64,000 nt of DNA. It comes from Streptomyces venezuelae (GTDB taxonomy: Bacteria; Actinomycetota; Actinomycetes; Streptomycetales; Streptomycetaceae). The position numbers and the translations under genes were made by a program. Of the stretch, positions 25,234-34,452 are shown piece after piece (position 1 is the stretch's first letter; each line of letters begins with the position of its first letter). The notes under the pieces are model-generated. The model ran no database searches. It saw nothing but the letters and a program-made list of their open reading frames with translations, and was not told where the DNA came from. The stretch covers positions 1,720,001 to 1,784,000 of the forward strand of contig NZ_CP029189.1 of NCBI RefSeq assembly GCF_008642275.1, written 5' to 3'.

Positions 25234-25258
25234 GCCCCGATCGCGACATGATCGGGGC
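25234..25258 (+). promoter_or_regulatory. Hairpin in the tldD leader
   Basis: GCCCCGATC and GATCGGGGC form a perfect 9-bp stem with a 7-base loop ending 28 bases before the tldD start. It may be a leader structure or a terminator of antisense or upstream transcription. Confidence 0.4.
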
Positions 25259-25286
25259 GACCGGCCCCGACCACGGGAGGACTTCC

Positions 25287-26810
25287 GTGCCCCATTCCAT
25301 CGACGCGGCCTTCACCGCGCTGCCCCTGCGGGCGCTCGCCGACGCGGCGCTCGCCCGGGCCCGCGCGCTGGGCGCCGAGCATGCCGACTTCCGGCTGGAG
25401 CGGATCCGCAGCGCCTCCTGGCGCCTGCGCGACGCCAAGCCGTCCGGCGGCTCCGACACCACCGATCTCGGTTACGCGGTCCGGGTCGTGCACGGGGGCA
25501 GCTGGGGGTTCGCCTCCGGTGTCGACCTGACCATGGACGCCGCCGCCAAGGTGGCCTCGCAGGCCGTGGCCATGGCGAAGCTGTCCGCCCAGGTGATCAA
25601 GGCCGCCGGCTCGGACGAGCGGGTGGAACTCGCCGACGAGCCGGTGCACGCCGACCGGACGTGGATCTCCGCGTACGACGTGAACCCGTTCGAGGTGCCG
25701 GACGCCGAGAAGGCCGCGCTGCTCGCCGACTGGAGCGCGCGTCTGCTGGCGGCCGACGGGGTGGCCCACGTGGACGCCTCGCTGCTCGCCGTCCACGAGA
25801 ACAAGTTCTACGCCGACACCGCGGGCACCTCGACCACGCAGCAGCGGGTCCGGATCCACCCGCAGCTCACCGCGGTCGCCGTGAACGGTGCGACCGGCGA
25901 GTTCGACTCGATGCGCACCATCGCGCCGCCGGCCGGCCGCGGCTGGGAGTACCTGACCGGCACCGGCTGGGACTGGGACTCCGAGCTGGAGCAGATCCCC
26001 GGCCTGCTCGCCGAGAAGATGCGGGCGCCGAGTGTCGAGGCCGGCCGCTACGACCTGGTGGTGGACCCGTCCAACCTGTGGCTCACCATCCACGAGTCGA
26101 TCGGTCACGCCACCGAGCTGGACCGGGCACTGGGCTACGAGGCGGCGTACGCGGGGACCTCCTTCGCCACCTTCGACCAGCTGAACAAGCTCAGGTACGG
26201 CTCCCCGATCATGAACGTGACGGGTGACCGGACCGCCGAGCACGGGCTGGCCACCGTCGGCTTCGACGACGAGGGCGTCGAGGCGCAGAGCTGGGACCTG
26301 GTCAAGGACGGCACCCTGGTCGGCTACCAGCTGGACCGCCGGATCGCGAAGCTGACCGGCCTCGGGCGCTCCAACGGCTGCGCCTTCGCCGACTCCCCCG
26401 GGCACGTGCCCGTCCAGCGGATGGCGAACGTGTCCCTCCAGCCGGATCCGGGCGGGCTCTCGACCGAGGACCTGATCGGCGGGGTGGAGCGCGGGATCTA
26501 CGTGGTCGGCGACCGCTCCTGGTCGATCGACATGCAGCGCTACAACTTCCAGTTCACGGGGCAGCGGTTCTTCCGGATCGAGAACGGCAAGCTGGCCGGG
26601 CAGCTGCGCGACGTGGCGTACCAGGCCACCACCACCGATTTCTGGGGCTCGATGGAGAAGGTCGGCGGCCCGCAGACCTACGTCCTGGGCGGCGCCTTCA
26701 ACTGCGGCAAGGCCCAGCCGGGCCAGGTGGCGGCGGTCTCGCACGGCTGCCCGTCCGCGCTGTTCCGCGACGTGAACATCCTGAACACCACGCAGGAGGC
26801 CGGGCGATGA
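25287..26810 (+). CDS. tldD: TldD-family metalloprotease subunit
   Basis: TldD with TldE forms a zinc protease that trims unfolded peptides; E. coli TldD/E matures microcin B17. The 507-residue protein carries the HExxxH metal site in LTIHESIGHATELDRALGYE (about residues 265-285), the downstream metal-ligand cysteine region (NGCAFADSPGH) and the conserved C-terminal QVAAVSHGCP. The GTG start has GGGAGGA 5 bases upstream. Its stop overlaps the tldE ATG (ATGA), so the pair is translationally coupled, as expected for a 1:1 complex. Confidence 0.94.
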   Translation: MPHSIDAAFTALPLRALADAALARARALGAEHADFRLERIRSASWRLRDAKPSGGSDTTDLGYAVRVVHGGSWGFASGVDLTMDAAAKVASQAVAMAKLSAQVIKAAGSDERVELADEPVHADRTWISAYDVNPFEVPDAEKAALLADWSARLLAADGVAHVDASLLAVHENKFYADTAGTSTTQQRVRIHPQLTAVAVNGATGEFDSMRTIAPPAGRGWEYLTGTGWDWDSELEQIPGLLAEKMRAPSVEAGRYDLVVDPSNLWLTIHESIGHATELDRALGYEAAYAGTSFATFDQLNKLRYGSPIMNVTGDRTAEHGLATVGFDDEGVEAQSWDLVKDGTLVGYQLDRRIAKLTGLGRSNGCAFADSPGHVPVQRMANVSLQPDPGGLSTEDLIGGVERGIYVVGDRSWSIDMQRYNFQFTGQRFFRIENGKLAGQLRDVAYQATTTDFWGSMEKVGGPQTYVLGGAFNCGKAQPGQVAAVSHGCPSALFRDVNILNTTQEAGR

Positions 26811-28207
26811 GCTCGTCGAACCGCATCACCAAGCCCCACGAGATCGTCGAGCGGGCCCTGGAGCTGTCCACCGCCGACGGCTGCGTCGTCATCGCGGACG
26901 AGGGGTCGAGCGCCAATCTGCGCTGGGCGGGCAACGCCCTGACGACGAACGGCGTGACCCGCGGCCGGACCCTGACGGTCATCGCCACGGTCGACGGCAA
27001 GGAGGGCACGGCCTCGGGGGTCGTCTCGCGCTCCGCCGTGACCGCGGACGACCTGGAGCCGCTGGTCCGGGCCGCGGAGGCGGCCGCCCGCGGGGCGGGC
27101 CCGGCCGAGGACGCCCAGGAGCTGATCAGCGGCACCCCGGCCTCGCCGGACTTCACCGACGCCCCGGCCGAGACGAGCTCGGCGGTCTTCGCCGACTTCG
27201 CCCCGGCCCTGGGCGAGGCCTTCGCCCGGGCCCGTGAGGGCGGCCGGGAGCTGTACGGCTTCGCCCACCACGAGCTGGTCTCCACGTACGTCGGCACCTC
27301 GACGGGCCTGCGGCTGCGCCACGACCAGCCCAACGGCACCCTGGAGCTCAACGCGAAGTCCCCGGACCGGCAGCGCTCCGCCTGGGCGGGCCGCTCCACC
27401 CGGGACTTCAAGGACGTGGACCCGACCGTGCTGGACGCGGAGCTCGCCGTGCGGCTCGGCTGGGCGGAGCGGAAGATCGACCTGCCCGCGGGCCGGTACG
27501 AGACGCTGCTGCCGCCGACCGCCGTGGCCGACCTGCTGATCTACCAGATGTGGTCGGCTGCGGCCCGGGACGCGGTGGAGGGCCGTACGGTCTTCTCCAA
27601 GCCCGGCGGCGGCACCCGGCTCGGCGAGAAGCTGTCCGGGCTGCCGCTCTCCCTGCGCAGCGACCCGAACGCCCCGGGCCTGGAGTCCGCGCCCTTCGTG
27701 ATCGCGCACAGCTCGGGCGACGACGCCTCGGTGTTCGACAACGGCCTGCCGGTCCCGGCGACCGAGTGGATCGCGGACGGTCATCTGAACCGGCTGAGCA
27801 CGACCCGGCACTCCGCGGGCCTGACCGGCATGCAGCTCTCCCCCGGCTTCGGGAACCTGATCCTGGACGCGGGCGGCGAGAAGTCCCTGGAGGAGATGGT
27901 CGCGTCCACCGAGCGGGGTCTGCTGCTGACCTGCCTCTGGTACATCCGCGAGGTGGACCCGGCGACGCTGCTGCTCACGGGCCTGACCCGGGACGGCGTC
28001 TACCTGGTGGAGAACGGGCAGGTGGTCGGCGAGGTCAACAACTTCCGGTTCAACGAGTCCCCCGTGGACCTGCTGTCGCGGGCCTCGGAGGCCGGCCGGA
28101 CCGAGAAGACCCTGCCGCGCGAGTGGAGCGACTGGTTCACGCGCGCCGCGATGCCGGCGCTGCGTATCCCCGATTTCAACATGAGTTCGGTGAGCAAGGG
28201 CGTCTGA
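26807..28207 (+). CDS. tldE: TldE/PmbA-family partner subunit
   Basis: The 466-residue protein is the PmbA/TldE partner of TldD: same fold, but lacking the HExxxH motif. Landmarks include ALTTNGVTRGRTLTVIATVD, LPAGRYETLLPPTAVADLLI and the C-terminal TRDGVYLVENGQVVGEVNNF. It starts within the tldD stop codon (ATGA). Together they probably form a heterodimeric peptidase. No obvious ribosomal peptide precursor is encoded nearby. Confidence 0.94.
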   Translation: MSSSNRITKPHEIVERALELSTADGCVVIADEGSSANLRWAGNALTTNGVTRGRTLTVIATVDGKEGTASGVVSRSAVTADDLEPLVRAAEAAARGAGPAEDAQELISGTPASPDFTDAPAETSSAVFADFAPALGEAFARAREGGRELYGFAHHELVSTYVGTSTGLRLRHDQPNGTLELNAKSPDRQRSAWAGRSTRDFKDVDPTVLDAELAVRLGWAERKIDLPAGRYETLLPPTAVADLLIYQMWSAAARDAVEGRTVFSKPGGGTRLGEKLSGLPLSLRSDPNAPGLESAPFVIAHSSGDDASVFDNGLPVPATEWIADGHLNRLSTTRHSAGLTGMQLSPGFGNLILDAGGEKSLEEMVASTERGLLLTCLWYIREVDPATLLLTGLTRDGVYLVENGQVVGEVNNFRFNESPVDLLSRASEAGRTEKTLPREWSDWFTRAAMPALRIPDFNMSSVSKGV

Positions 28208-28212
28208 CCACC

Positions 28213-28218
28213 TAGAAT
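28213..28218 (+). promoter_or_regulatory. Candidate -10 hexamer of tyrS
   Basis: TAGAAT lies 62 bases before the tyrS start, just after the tldE stop. No good -35 is visible, and no T-box leader is recognisable. Confidence 0.35.
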
Positions 28219-28279
28219 GTGCGGGTAGACCCCTCATCCACGCCCCTACTCACTCCATCTCTCAAGGAGAGTCACGACC

Positions 28280-29548
28280 GTGACTGACATCGTCGACGAA
28301 CTGAAGTGGCGCGGGCTCTTCGCCCAGTCCACCGACGAAGAAGCCCTGCGCAAGGCTTTCGCGGACGGTCCGGTCACCTTCTATTGCGGCTTCGACCCGA
28401 CCGCGGCCTCGCTGCACGTGGGGCACCTCGTCCAGGTGCTCACCGTGCGCCGGCTCCAGCAGGCCGGCCACCGGCCGCTGGCGCTGGTCGGCGGGGCCAC
28501 GGGCCAGATCGGCGACCCGCGGCCGACGGCCGAGCGAACGCTGAACGACCCGGAGACCGTCGCGAACTGGGTGACCCGGCTGCGCACCCAGATCGAACCG
28601 TTCCTGTCCTTCGAGGGCGAGAACGCGGCGCTGATGGTGAACAACCTGGACTGGACGGCGGGCCTGTCCGCCATCGAGTTCCTGCGGGACATCGGCAAGC
28701 ACTTCCGCGTCAACAAGATGCTGACGAAGGACTCGGTCGCCAAGCGGCTCGACTCCGACCAGGGCATCAGCTACACCGAGTTCAGCTACCAGCTCCTCCA
28801 GGGCATGGACTTCCTGGAGCTGTACCGGCGCTACGGCTGCGTGCTGCAGCAGGGCGGCTCCGACCAGTGGGGCAACCTGACGGCCGGACTCGACCTGATC
28901 CACCGGGTCGAGCCGGGCGCGGTCGTGCACGCGCTGGCCACGCCGCTGATGGTGAAGGCGGACGGCACCAAGTTCGGCAAGTCCGAGAGCGGCGCCGTGT
29001 GGCTCGACCCGGAGATGACCACGCCGTACGCGTTCTACCAGTTCTGGCTGAACGTGGACGACCGGGACATCTCCACCTACATGCGGATCCTGTCCTTCAA
29101 GTCCCGTGAGGAGCTGGAGGAGCTGGAGGCGCAGACCGCCGAGCGGCCGCAGGCGCGCGCCGCCCAGCGGGCGCTGGCCGAGGAGCTGACCACGCTCGTG
29201 CACGGCGCCGACCAGTGCGCCGCCGTGATCGCGGCGTCGAAGGCGCTGTTCGGCCAGGGCGACCTGGCGGAACTGGACGAGGCCACGCTGGCGGCGGCCC
29301 TGTCCGAGCTGCCGCACGCCAAGGTCGCTGAGCTCGGCCTGGTGGTGGACCTGCTCGCGGAGACCGGCCTGGTCGCGAGCAAGTCGGCCGGCCGCCGGAC
29401 CGTGAAGGAGGGCGGCGCCTACGTGAACAACGCGAAGGTCTCCGCCGAGGACGCGGTCCCCGCCCGGGAGGACCTGCTCCACGGGCGCTGGCTGGTGCTG
29501 CGCCGGGGCAAGAAGAACCTTGCCGCGGTGGAGGTCACCGGCGCCTGA
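28280..29548 (+). CDS. tyrS: Tyrosyl-tRNA synthetase
   Basis: This class I synthetase charges tRNA-Tyr. The 422-residue product has the HIGH-like motif [17 protein letters not shown] (about residues 38-54), the tyrosine-binding region [13 protein letters not shown] and [12 protein letters not shown], the KMSKS-like [17 protein letters not shown], and a C-terminal S4 RNA-binding domain ([20 protein letters not shown]). AAGGAG precedes the GTG start. A strong terminator follows. Confidence 0.97.
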   Translation: MTDIVDELKWRGLFAQSTDEEALRKAFADGPVTFYCGFDPTAASLHVGHLVQVLTVRRLQQAGHRPLALVGGATGQIGDPRPTAERTLNDPETVANWVTRLRTQIEPFLSFEGENAALMVNNLDWTAGLSAIEFLRDIGKHFRVNKMLTKDSVAKRLDSDQGISYTEFSYQLLQGMDFLELYRRYGCVLQQGGSDQWGNLTAGLDLIHRVEPGAVVHALATPLMVKADGTKFGKSESGAVWLDPEMTTPYAFYQFWLNVDDRDISTYMRILSFKSREELEELEAQTAERPQARAAQRALAEELTTLVHGADQCAAVIAASKALFGQGDLAELDEATLAAALSELPHAKVAELGLVVDLLAETGLVASKSAGRRTVKEGGAYVNNAKVSAEDAVPAREDLLHGRWLVLRRGKKNLAAVEVTGA

Positions 29549-29590
29549 CGCGTCGTGGACGCGGCGGACCCGTAACGGCACGGCACACGG

Positions 29591-29634
29591 CGGAGGGGCC
29601 GGTTCGGACTTCACGGTCCGGGCCGGCCCCTCCG
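29591..29634. terminator. Terminator after tyrS
   Basis: A perfect 12-bp stem (CGGAGGGGCCGG with CCGGCCCCTCCG) encloses a 20-base loop that can pair further. It lies between the convergent tyrS and the GlsB-type gene. Confidence 0.75.
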
Positions 29635-29681
29635 TCATGTGCCGCGGGTCCTGCCCCGGGCCAGAGGTCCTGCGGGGCGGC

Positions 29682-29960
29682 TCAGGTCATCTGACGGCTG
29701 CCGCCGCGCATCGCCTTGTAGGCCATTTCACCGAGGAAGACGAAGAGGACCGCTCCCGCGAGCTGCAGCAGGTGCCGGGTCCAGTCGATGCCGCGGGTGT
29801 CGGCGACACCGATCCAGCCCGCGACGGCGTTGCCGAGGACGCTGCCGATGATGCCCATCAGCGTGGTCAGCCAGAGGGGCTGGTGCTGTTTGCCCGGCAG
29901 GATGGCCTTGGCTATCAGCCCCAGCACGAAACCGACGATGATCGCCCACAACCAAGACAT
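29682..29960 (-). CDS. GlsB/YeaQ/YmgE family membrane protein
   Basis: The 92-residue protein is a member of the transglycosylase-associated (GlsB/YeaQ/YmgE) stress family: MSWLWAIIVGFVLGLIAKAI, LPGKQHQPLWLTTLMGIIGS and GNAVAGWIG, with three membrane helices. Family members are induced by general stress, but their biochemistry is unknown. AGGAGGAGG lies 7 bases before the ATG. Confidence 0.88.
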   Translation of the reverse strand: MSWLWAIIVGFVLGLIAKAILPGKQHQPLWLTTLMGIIGSVLGNAVAGWIGVADTRGIDWTRHLLQLAGAVLFVFLGEMAYKAMRGGSRQMT

Positions 29961-30135
29961 GTCGAGCCTCCTCCTGGCGCGGTGTGCGCACGTGGGCCCA
30001 GTTTCGACCCGTCCGGCGTACGACGCATTTCGGACGGTTCCGTACGGGGGTCCCCCCTCTCCTCCGGTCCCGGGGCGGGCGTACCGTGGGAGGGACCGGG
30101 CCGGGAGTGCCCGGCGGGCGATCGGGTGGTGGAGC

Positions 30136-30477
30136 GTGGAGCGGACGAAGCGGCAGAAGCGGAACGGGGCCGAGGTCTTCCGGATCACCGGCGCGCGGAT
30201 GGGGCTCGCCGAGGACGTGCGGGGCCGCCAGCGCCGGTACGTGATCTCGATGGCGATCAGGACCCTGTCGGTCATCGCGACCGTGCTGTTGTGGGACGTG
30301 CAGCGCCCGGTGGCCATCCTGACGCTCGTGGCCGGGGCACTGCTCCCCTACGTGGCCGTGGTCATCGCCAATGCCGGGCGCGAGTCGACGCCTTCCCTGC
30401 CCTCGCACTTCGTCCCGGCCCCCGTACGGCCGGCGCTGGACGCGGGAAACCTCAAGAAAAGCTCAGATCAATCGTGA
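30136..30477 (+). CDS. DUF3099 membrane protein
   Basis: The 113-residue protein matches the actinobacterial DUF3099 family: a basic start, FRITGARMGLAEDVRGRQRR, then two membrane helices (VISMAIRTLSVIATVLLW and VAILTLVAGALLPYVAVVIA) and the conserved NAGRES. It is divergent from the GlsB-type gene. The GTG at 30136 is preceded by GGTGGTGGAGC. Function unknown. Confidence 0.8.
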   Translation: MERTKRQKRNGAEVFRITGARMGLAEDVRGRQRRYVISMAIRTLSVIATVLLWDVQRPVAILTLVAGALLPYVAVVIANAGRESTPSLPSHFVPAPVRPALDAGNLKKSSDQS

Positions 30478-30554
30478 AGTTCCGGTGCACTCCACCGGGT
30501 CCTGCGTGACATACTGCTCACGCGCTCCGCATCCCCCGTCGGAGCGACGGACCG

Positions 30555-30588
30555 ACGCCGGGCAGCTCCCCCCGTGGCTGCTCGGCGT
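30555..30588 (+). terminator. Hairpin after the DUF3099 gene
   Basis: ACGCCGGGCAGC pairs with GCTGCTCGGCGT (12 bp, one G-U) around a 10-base loop, ending 13 bases before the next promoter -10. Confidence 0.55.
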
Positions 30589-30601
30589 CGCCATTCCGTT
30601 C

Positions 30602-30607
30602 TAATGT
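30602..30607 (+). promoter_or_regulatory. -10 hexamer of a leaderless promoter
   Basis: TAATGT is followed by exactly 6 bases and then the GTG at 30614. Confidence 0.5.
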
Positions 30608-30613
30608 GGGGCT

Positions 30614-30865
30614 GTGACTTCCTCCAACGCCCCCGGCTCCGAAGAGACTCCCACCTGCTCGGCCAAGGGCTGCCGCGACGCGGCCGTGTGGGTCCTGGCG
30701 TGGAACAACCCGACGCTGCACACGCCGGAGCGGCGCAAGACCTGGCTGGCGTGCGAGGAGCACCGCGAGCACCTCTCCCAGTTCCTGGGCGTGCGCGGTT
30801 TCCTGAAGGACGTCGTGAAGCTGGACGAGTGGGTGCAGCCGGAGGGCTCGGAGCGCCCGCGCTGA
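30614..30865 (+). CDS. Small cysteine/histidine protein, possible zinc-binding
   Basis: This 83-residue hypothetical protein has C-x4-C (TCSAKGCRDAAVWVLAWN) followed by WLACEEHREHLSQFL, so three Cys and two His could bind a metal. The pattern looks like a small zinc-finger-type protein conserved in Streptomyces. No catalytic motif is visible. It probably has a leaderless start (TAATGT, 6 bases, GTG). It converges on moaA. Confidence 0.7.
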   Translation: MTSSNAPGSEETPTCSAKGCRDAAVWVLAWNNPTLHTPERRKTWLACEEHREHLSQFLGVRGFLKDVVKLDEWVQPEGSERPR

Positions 30866-30942
30866 CCGGACGTGACCCGAGCCGATGCGGCCGAACCGGT
30901 GTGGCTCGGGCCGGTCCCGGCCCGAGCCGGCCCGGGACCCGG

Positions 30943-31932
30943 TCAGCCGCCGATCGCGGACATCGGGCGGTCGGGCTGCAGGAAGGACGGGTCGTCGAGA
31001 CCGGACCCGGCCTTCTTGCCCCACATCGCGACCTTCCACAGCCGGGCGATCTCCTCGTCCGGGGCGCCCGAGCGCAGGGCCGCACGCAGATCCGACTCCT
31101 CGGTCGCGAACAGGCACGTACGCACCTGGCCGTCGGCCGTGAGCCGGGTACGGTCGCAGGCTCCGCAGAACGGGCGGGTGACCGAGGCGATGACCCCGAC
31201 GGTGGCCGGCCCTCCGTCGACCACCCAGCGCTCGGCGGGGGCGGAGCCGCGCTCGGCGGCGCCTTCCTCGGTGAGCGTGAAGCGGGTGCGCAGGGACTCC
31301 AGGATGTCCCCGGCGGTGATCATGCCGTCGCGCTTCCAGCCGTGCTGGGCGTCGAGCGGCATCTGCTCGATGAAGCGGAGTTCGTACGCGTTCTCCACGG
31401 CCCAGGCCAGCAGGTCGGGGGCCTCGTCGTCGTTGAGGCCGGGCATGAGCACGGCGTTGACCTTGACGGGGGTGAGACCGGCCTCGCGGGCCGCGGCCAT
31501 GCCCTCGATGACGTCCTTGTGCCGGTCGCGGCGGGTGAGGGTCTTGAAGACCTCGGGGCGCAGGGTGTCCAGGGACACGTTCACCCGGTCCAGCCCGGCG
31601 GCCTTCAGGGCCTGCGCGGTGCGCCGCAGGCCTATGCCGTTGGTGGTCAGCGACATCTTGGGGCGGGGCTCCAGGGCCGCGCAGCGCTCGACGATCCCGA
31701 CCAGCCCGGGCCGCAGCAGCGGCTCGCCGCCGGTGAACCTCACCTCGGTGATGCCGAGGTGGGTGACCGCGATGCGGATCAGCCGGACGATCTCGTCGTC
31801 ACTGAGCAGGTCCGACTTGCCGAGCCACTGCAGCCCCTCTTCGGGCATGCAGTAGGTGCAGCGCAGATTGCACCGGTCGGTCAGTGAGACGCGCAGGTCA
31901 GTGGCCACGCGGCCATAGGTGTCGAGAAGCAC
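30943..31932 (-). CDS. moaA: GTP 3',8-cyclase (molybdenum cofactor biosynthesis)
   Basis: MoaA is the radical-SAM enzyme that opens molybdopterin synthesis. The 329-residue product has the radical-SAM cluster motif in DRCNLRCTYCMPEEG, VRFTGGEPLLRPGL, the second cluster cysteines in FCGACDRTRLTADGQVRTCL, and the C-terminal double glycine (SAIGG) needed for activity. I prefer the GTG at 31932 over the ATG at 31977 because GGGAGGGGG lies 6 bases upstream and the protein then begins at the conserved LLDTYGRVATDLRVS. No other moa gene is adjacent. Confidence 0.95.
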   Translation of the reverse strand: MLLDTYGRVATDLRVSLTDRCNLRCTYCMPEEGLQWLGKSDLLSDDEIVRLIRIAVTHLGITEVRFTGGEPLLRPGLVGIVERCAALEPRPKMSLTTNGIGLRRTAQALKAAGLDRVNVSLDTLRPEVFKTLTRRDRHKDVIEGMAAAREAGLTPVKVNAVLMPGLNDDEAPDLLAWAVENAYELRFIEQMPLDAQHGWKRDGMITAGDILESLRTRFTLTEEGAAERGSAPAERWVVDGGPATVGVIASVTRPFCGACDRTRLTADGQVRTCLFATEESDLRAALRSGAPDEEIARLWKVAMWGKKAGSGLDDPSFLQPDRPMSAIGG

Positions 31933-32110
31933 TGTGGGCCCCCTCCCCTGTCCGGAAGTAGAGGTACGCGCGGACATTGGATCTACTTCACGCGTTCTAA
32001 TTCGAGACTACGTGACCTGTGTGTCATCCAGTGGTGCCCGAACGAACGAGACGTGACGTGGCCGCGTCGTAGGGATCTACCACGCGGCCACGCTCGGTGT
32101 TCGGACGATG

Positions 32111-33739
32111 TCAGTGCGCCCCTGTTCCGGTGAGGGAACGCACCTCCAGCTCGGCGAACTTCTGCGGGTCGGCCTCCTCCTTGGAGAGGACGGTTCCCAG
32201 CCAGCCCAGCAGGAAGCCGAGGGGGATGGAGATGATCCCCGGGTTCTCCAGCGGGAACCAGAAGAAGTCCGCGTCCTTGAACATGGAGGTGGGCTTCCCG
32301 GACACGACCGGGGAGAACAGCACGAGGCCGACCGCCGAGACCAGGCCGCCGTAGATGGACCAGAGCGCGCCCTGGGTGGTGAAGCGCTTCCAGAACAGGC
32401 TGTAGAGGATCGTCGGCAGGTTCGCGGAGGCGGCGACCGCGAAGGCGAGCGCGACCAGGCCGGCCACGTTCAGGTCGCGGGCCAGTGCGCCGAGGCCGAT
32501 GGCGACGGCCCCGATGACGACGGTGGACCAGCGGGCCGCGCGCATCTCCTCCTTCTCCGTGGCCTTGCCCTTGCGGATCACGTTCACGTACAGGTCGTGC
32601 GCGAAGGACGAGGAGGAGGCGAGGGTCAGGCCCGCGACGACGGCCAGGATGGTGGCGAAGGCGACCGCGGAGATCACGGCGAGCAGGATCGCCCCGCCCG
32701 TGGAGTCCGGGCCGCCGCCGACGGCCTGGGCGAGCAGCGGGGCGGCGGTGTTGCCGGCCTTGTTGGAGGCGATGATGTCGGCCCGCTTGAGCAGGGCCGC
32801 GGCGCCGAAGCCGAGGGCGATCGTCATCAGGTAGAAGCCGCCGATGATGCCGATGGCCCACAGGACGGACTTACGGGCGGCCTGTGCGGTGGGCACCGTG
32901 TAGAAGCGGATGAGGATGTGCGGCAGGCCGGCGGTGCCGAGGACGAGGGCGAGGCCGAGCGAGAGGAAGTCCAGCTTGGAAGTCGAGTCCTTGCCGTACT
33001 TGAGGCCCGGTTCGAGGAACTTCGCCCCCTGTCCGCTGTTCTCGGCGGCCTTGCCCAGCAGGTCGGAGATGTTGAAGTTGAACTTCACCAGCACCAGGAG
33101 GGTGATCAGCAGGGCGCCCGCGATCAGCAGCACCGCCTTGATCATCTGAACCCAGGTGGTGCCCTTCATGCCGCCGATGGTCACGTAGACGATCATCAGT
33201 ACGCCGACCAGCGCGACGACGGCCACCTTGCCGCCGTCGCTGGTGATGCCCAGGAGCAGCGAGACGAGCACGCCGGCGCCGGCCATCTGGGCGAGCAGGT
33301 AGAAGATCGAGACCACGATGGTGGAGGTACCGGCGGCGGTACGGACGGGCCGCTGGCGCATCCGGTACGCGAGGACGTCGCCCATCGTGTAGCGGCCGGA
33401 GTTGCGCAGCGGCTCGGCGACGAGCAGCAGGGCGACCAGCCAGGCGACGAGGAAGCCGATGGAGTAGAGGAAGCCGTCGTAGCCGAAGAGGGCGATGGCT
33501 CCGGCGATGCCGAGGAAGGACGCGGCGGACATGTAGTCGCCGGAGATGGCGAGACCGTTCTGGAAGCCGGTGAACTGTCGGCCGCCCGCGTAGAAGTCGG
33601 CGGCGCCCCGGGTCTGGCGGCCGGCCCAGACGGTGATGATCAGGGTGGCGACGACGAACAGCCCGAAGAGGGTGATGATCAGCGGGCGGTGCTCGGAGGC
33701 TCCCGCGGCGAGTGTCGTCAGCTGCGTCGCACCGCTCAT
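32111..33739 (-). CDS. Sodium:solute symporter, acetate (ActP)-like
   Basis: The 542-residue protein has about 13 membrane helices and the SSS-family sodium-site features: FYAGGRQFTGFQNGLAISGD, YMSAASFLGIAGAIALFGYD, and later VTIGGMKGTTWVQMIKAVLL and ASSSSFAHDLYVNVIRKGKA. ActP-type members transport acetate and other short monocarboxylates. Its ATG overlaps the stop of the upstream DUF485 gene (ATGA), the classic arrangement of the yjcH-actP pair. Confidence 0.92.
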   Translation of the reverse strand: MSGATQLTTLAAGASEHRPLIITLFGLFVVATLIITVWAGRQTRGAADFYAGGRQFTGFQNGLAISGDYMSAASFLGIAGAIALFGYDGFLYSIGFLVAWLVALLLVAEPLRNSGRYTMGDVLAYRMRQRPVRTAAGTSTIVVSIFYLLAQMAGAGVLVSLLLGITSDGGKVAVVALVGVLMIVYVTIGGMKGTTWVQMIKAVLLIAGALLITLLVLVKFNFNISDLLGKAAENSGQGAKFLEPGLKYGKDSTSKLDFLSLGLALVLGTAGLPHILIRFYTVPTAQAARKSVLWAIGIIGGFYLMTIALGFGAAALLKRADIIASNKAGNTAAPLLAQAVGGGPDSTGGAILLAVISAVAFATILAVVAGLTLASSSSFAHDLYVNVIRKGKATEKEEMRAARWSTVVIGAVAIGLGALARDLNVAGLVALAFAVAASANLPTILYSLFWKRFTTQGALWSIYGGLVSAVGLVLFSPVVSGKPTSMFKDADFFWFPLENPGIISIPLGFLLGWLGTVLSKEEADPQKFAELEVRSLTGTGAH

Positions 33740-34101
33740 TCGGCGGCCTCCATCCGTGCCTTGATGGCCTCGGCCCTGGGGTCGAGCCTCGCGGCCGCGT
33801 GCCGGGCGTAGAGCCAGGCGATCAGGAAGGTCGTCGCGAACTGGGCGAGGCCGAGCACGAGGGCGACGTTGATGTTGCCGAAGAGCTTGGTCCCCATGAA
33901 GCCGCCCGCGTAGTTGGACAGCAGGACGTAGAGCAGGTACCAGGCGATGAAGGCCACGGTGAGCGGGAAGGCGAAGGAGCGGTAGGAGCTGCGCAGTTCG
34001 CCGAATTCCGCGCTCTGCTGGACGCTCGTGTAGTCGTCTGCCGTGGGGACCGCCGGTGGCGTTCCCGCGCTGCCCGGCGGCGGCGCTGCTTCGGTGGTCA
34101 C
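33736..34101 (-). CDS. DUF485 membrane protein (YjcH-like)
   Basis: The 121-residue protein has an alanine/proline-rich N-terminus, then the DUF485 core: SAEFGELRSSYRSFAFPLTV and two membrane helices (FIAWYLLYVLLSNYAGGF and LGLAQFATTFLIAWLYARHA). DUF485 proteins accompany acetate-type symporters. I chose the GTG at 34101 because AAGGAG lies upstream at good spacing; a TTG at 34146 is less likely. Confidence 0.9.
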   Translation of the reverse strand: MTTEAAPPPGSAGTPPAVPTADDYTSVQQSAEFGELRSSYRSFAFPLTVAFIAWYLLYVLLSNYAGGFMGTKLFGNINVALVLGLAQFATTFLIAWLYARHAAARLDPRAEAIKARMEAAE

Positions 34102-34218
34102 GGGGGGATCTCCTTGTGACGCGGGTGCGGTGGGGACGACGGACAAAACAACCTCCGTGTGGGGGGACGGTGGTGCCGATCCCCCCTGTCAACGGCACGG
34201 ATGGCGCGTCGGGACGGT

Positions 34219-34232
34219 TCAACACCCGTTGA
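34219..34232. promoter_or_regulatory. Inverted repeat upstream of the DUF485-symporter pair
   Basis: TCAAC-ACCC-GTTGA is a perfect 5-4-5 inverted repeat 118 bases before the DUF485 start. Apart from this and the terminator at 34389-34430, the gap 34102-34452 shows nothing I can identify. Confidence 0.3.
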
Positions 34233-34388
34233 TTTCTCTGTGACCGATGTGTCGTACGCCGTCTCGCACATTCCCAGAACCCGGACTTCGCCGTGCGGCT
34301 GCGGGCCCGGCGCGGCCTGTTCGTGTCGGTCGGCGCCACCCGGACGGCCCCGGTGCCGGCGTCGGGGCCCCACGGGCCGGACATGACG

Positions 34389-34430
34389 AGAGGGCGGGAC
34401 AGCGAGGTTCACCTCGCTGTCCCGCCCTCT
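34389..34430 (-). terminator. Very long perfect terminator hairpin after the dehydrogenase
   Basis: Perfect 20-bp arms (34389-34408 with 34411-34430, AGAGGGCGGGACAGCGAGGT on the left) are separated by only two bases, so the folded RNA must open at least one pair to form a loop. It lies 23 bases after the dehydrogenase stop codon and has no U tract. Confidence 0.75.
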
Positions 34431-34452
34431 GGTTCGGCCGTCGCGCCGCAGG

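Noticed and set aside
25107..28237. Two minus-strand frames of 545 and 519 codons
   Set aside because: They are shadows of tldD and tldE; His/Arg/Gly-rich products with no recognisable fold.
28208..28279. T-box leader before tyrS
   Set aside because: The gap is only 72 bases and lacks the T-box sequence; a simple promoter is more likely.
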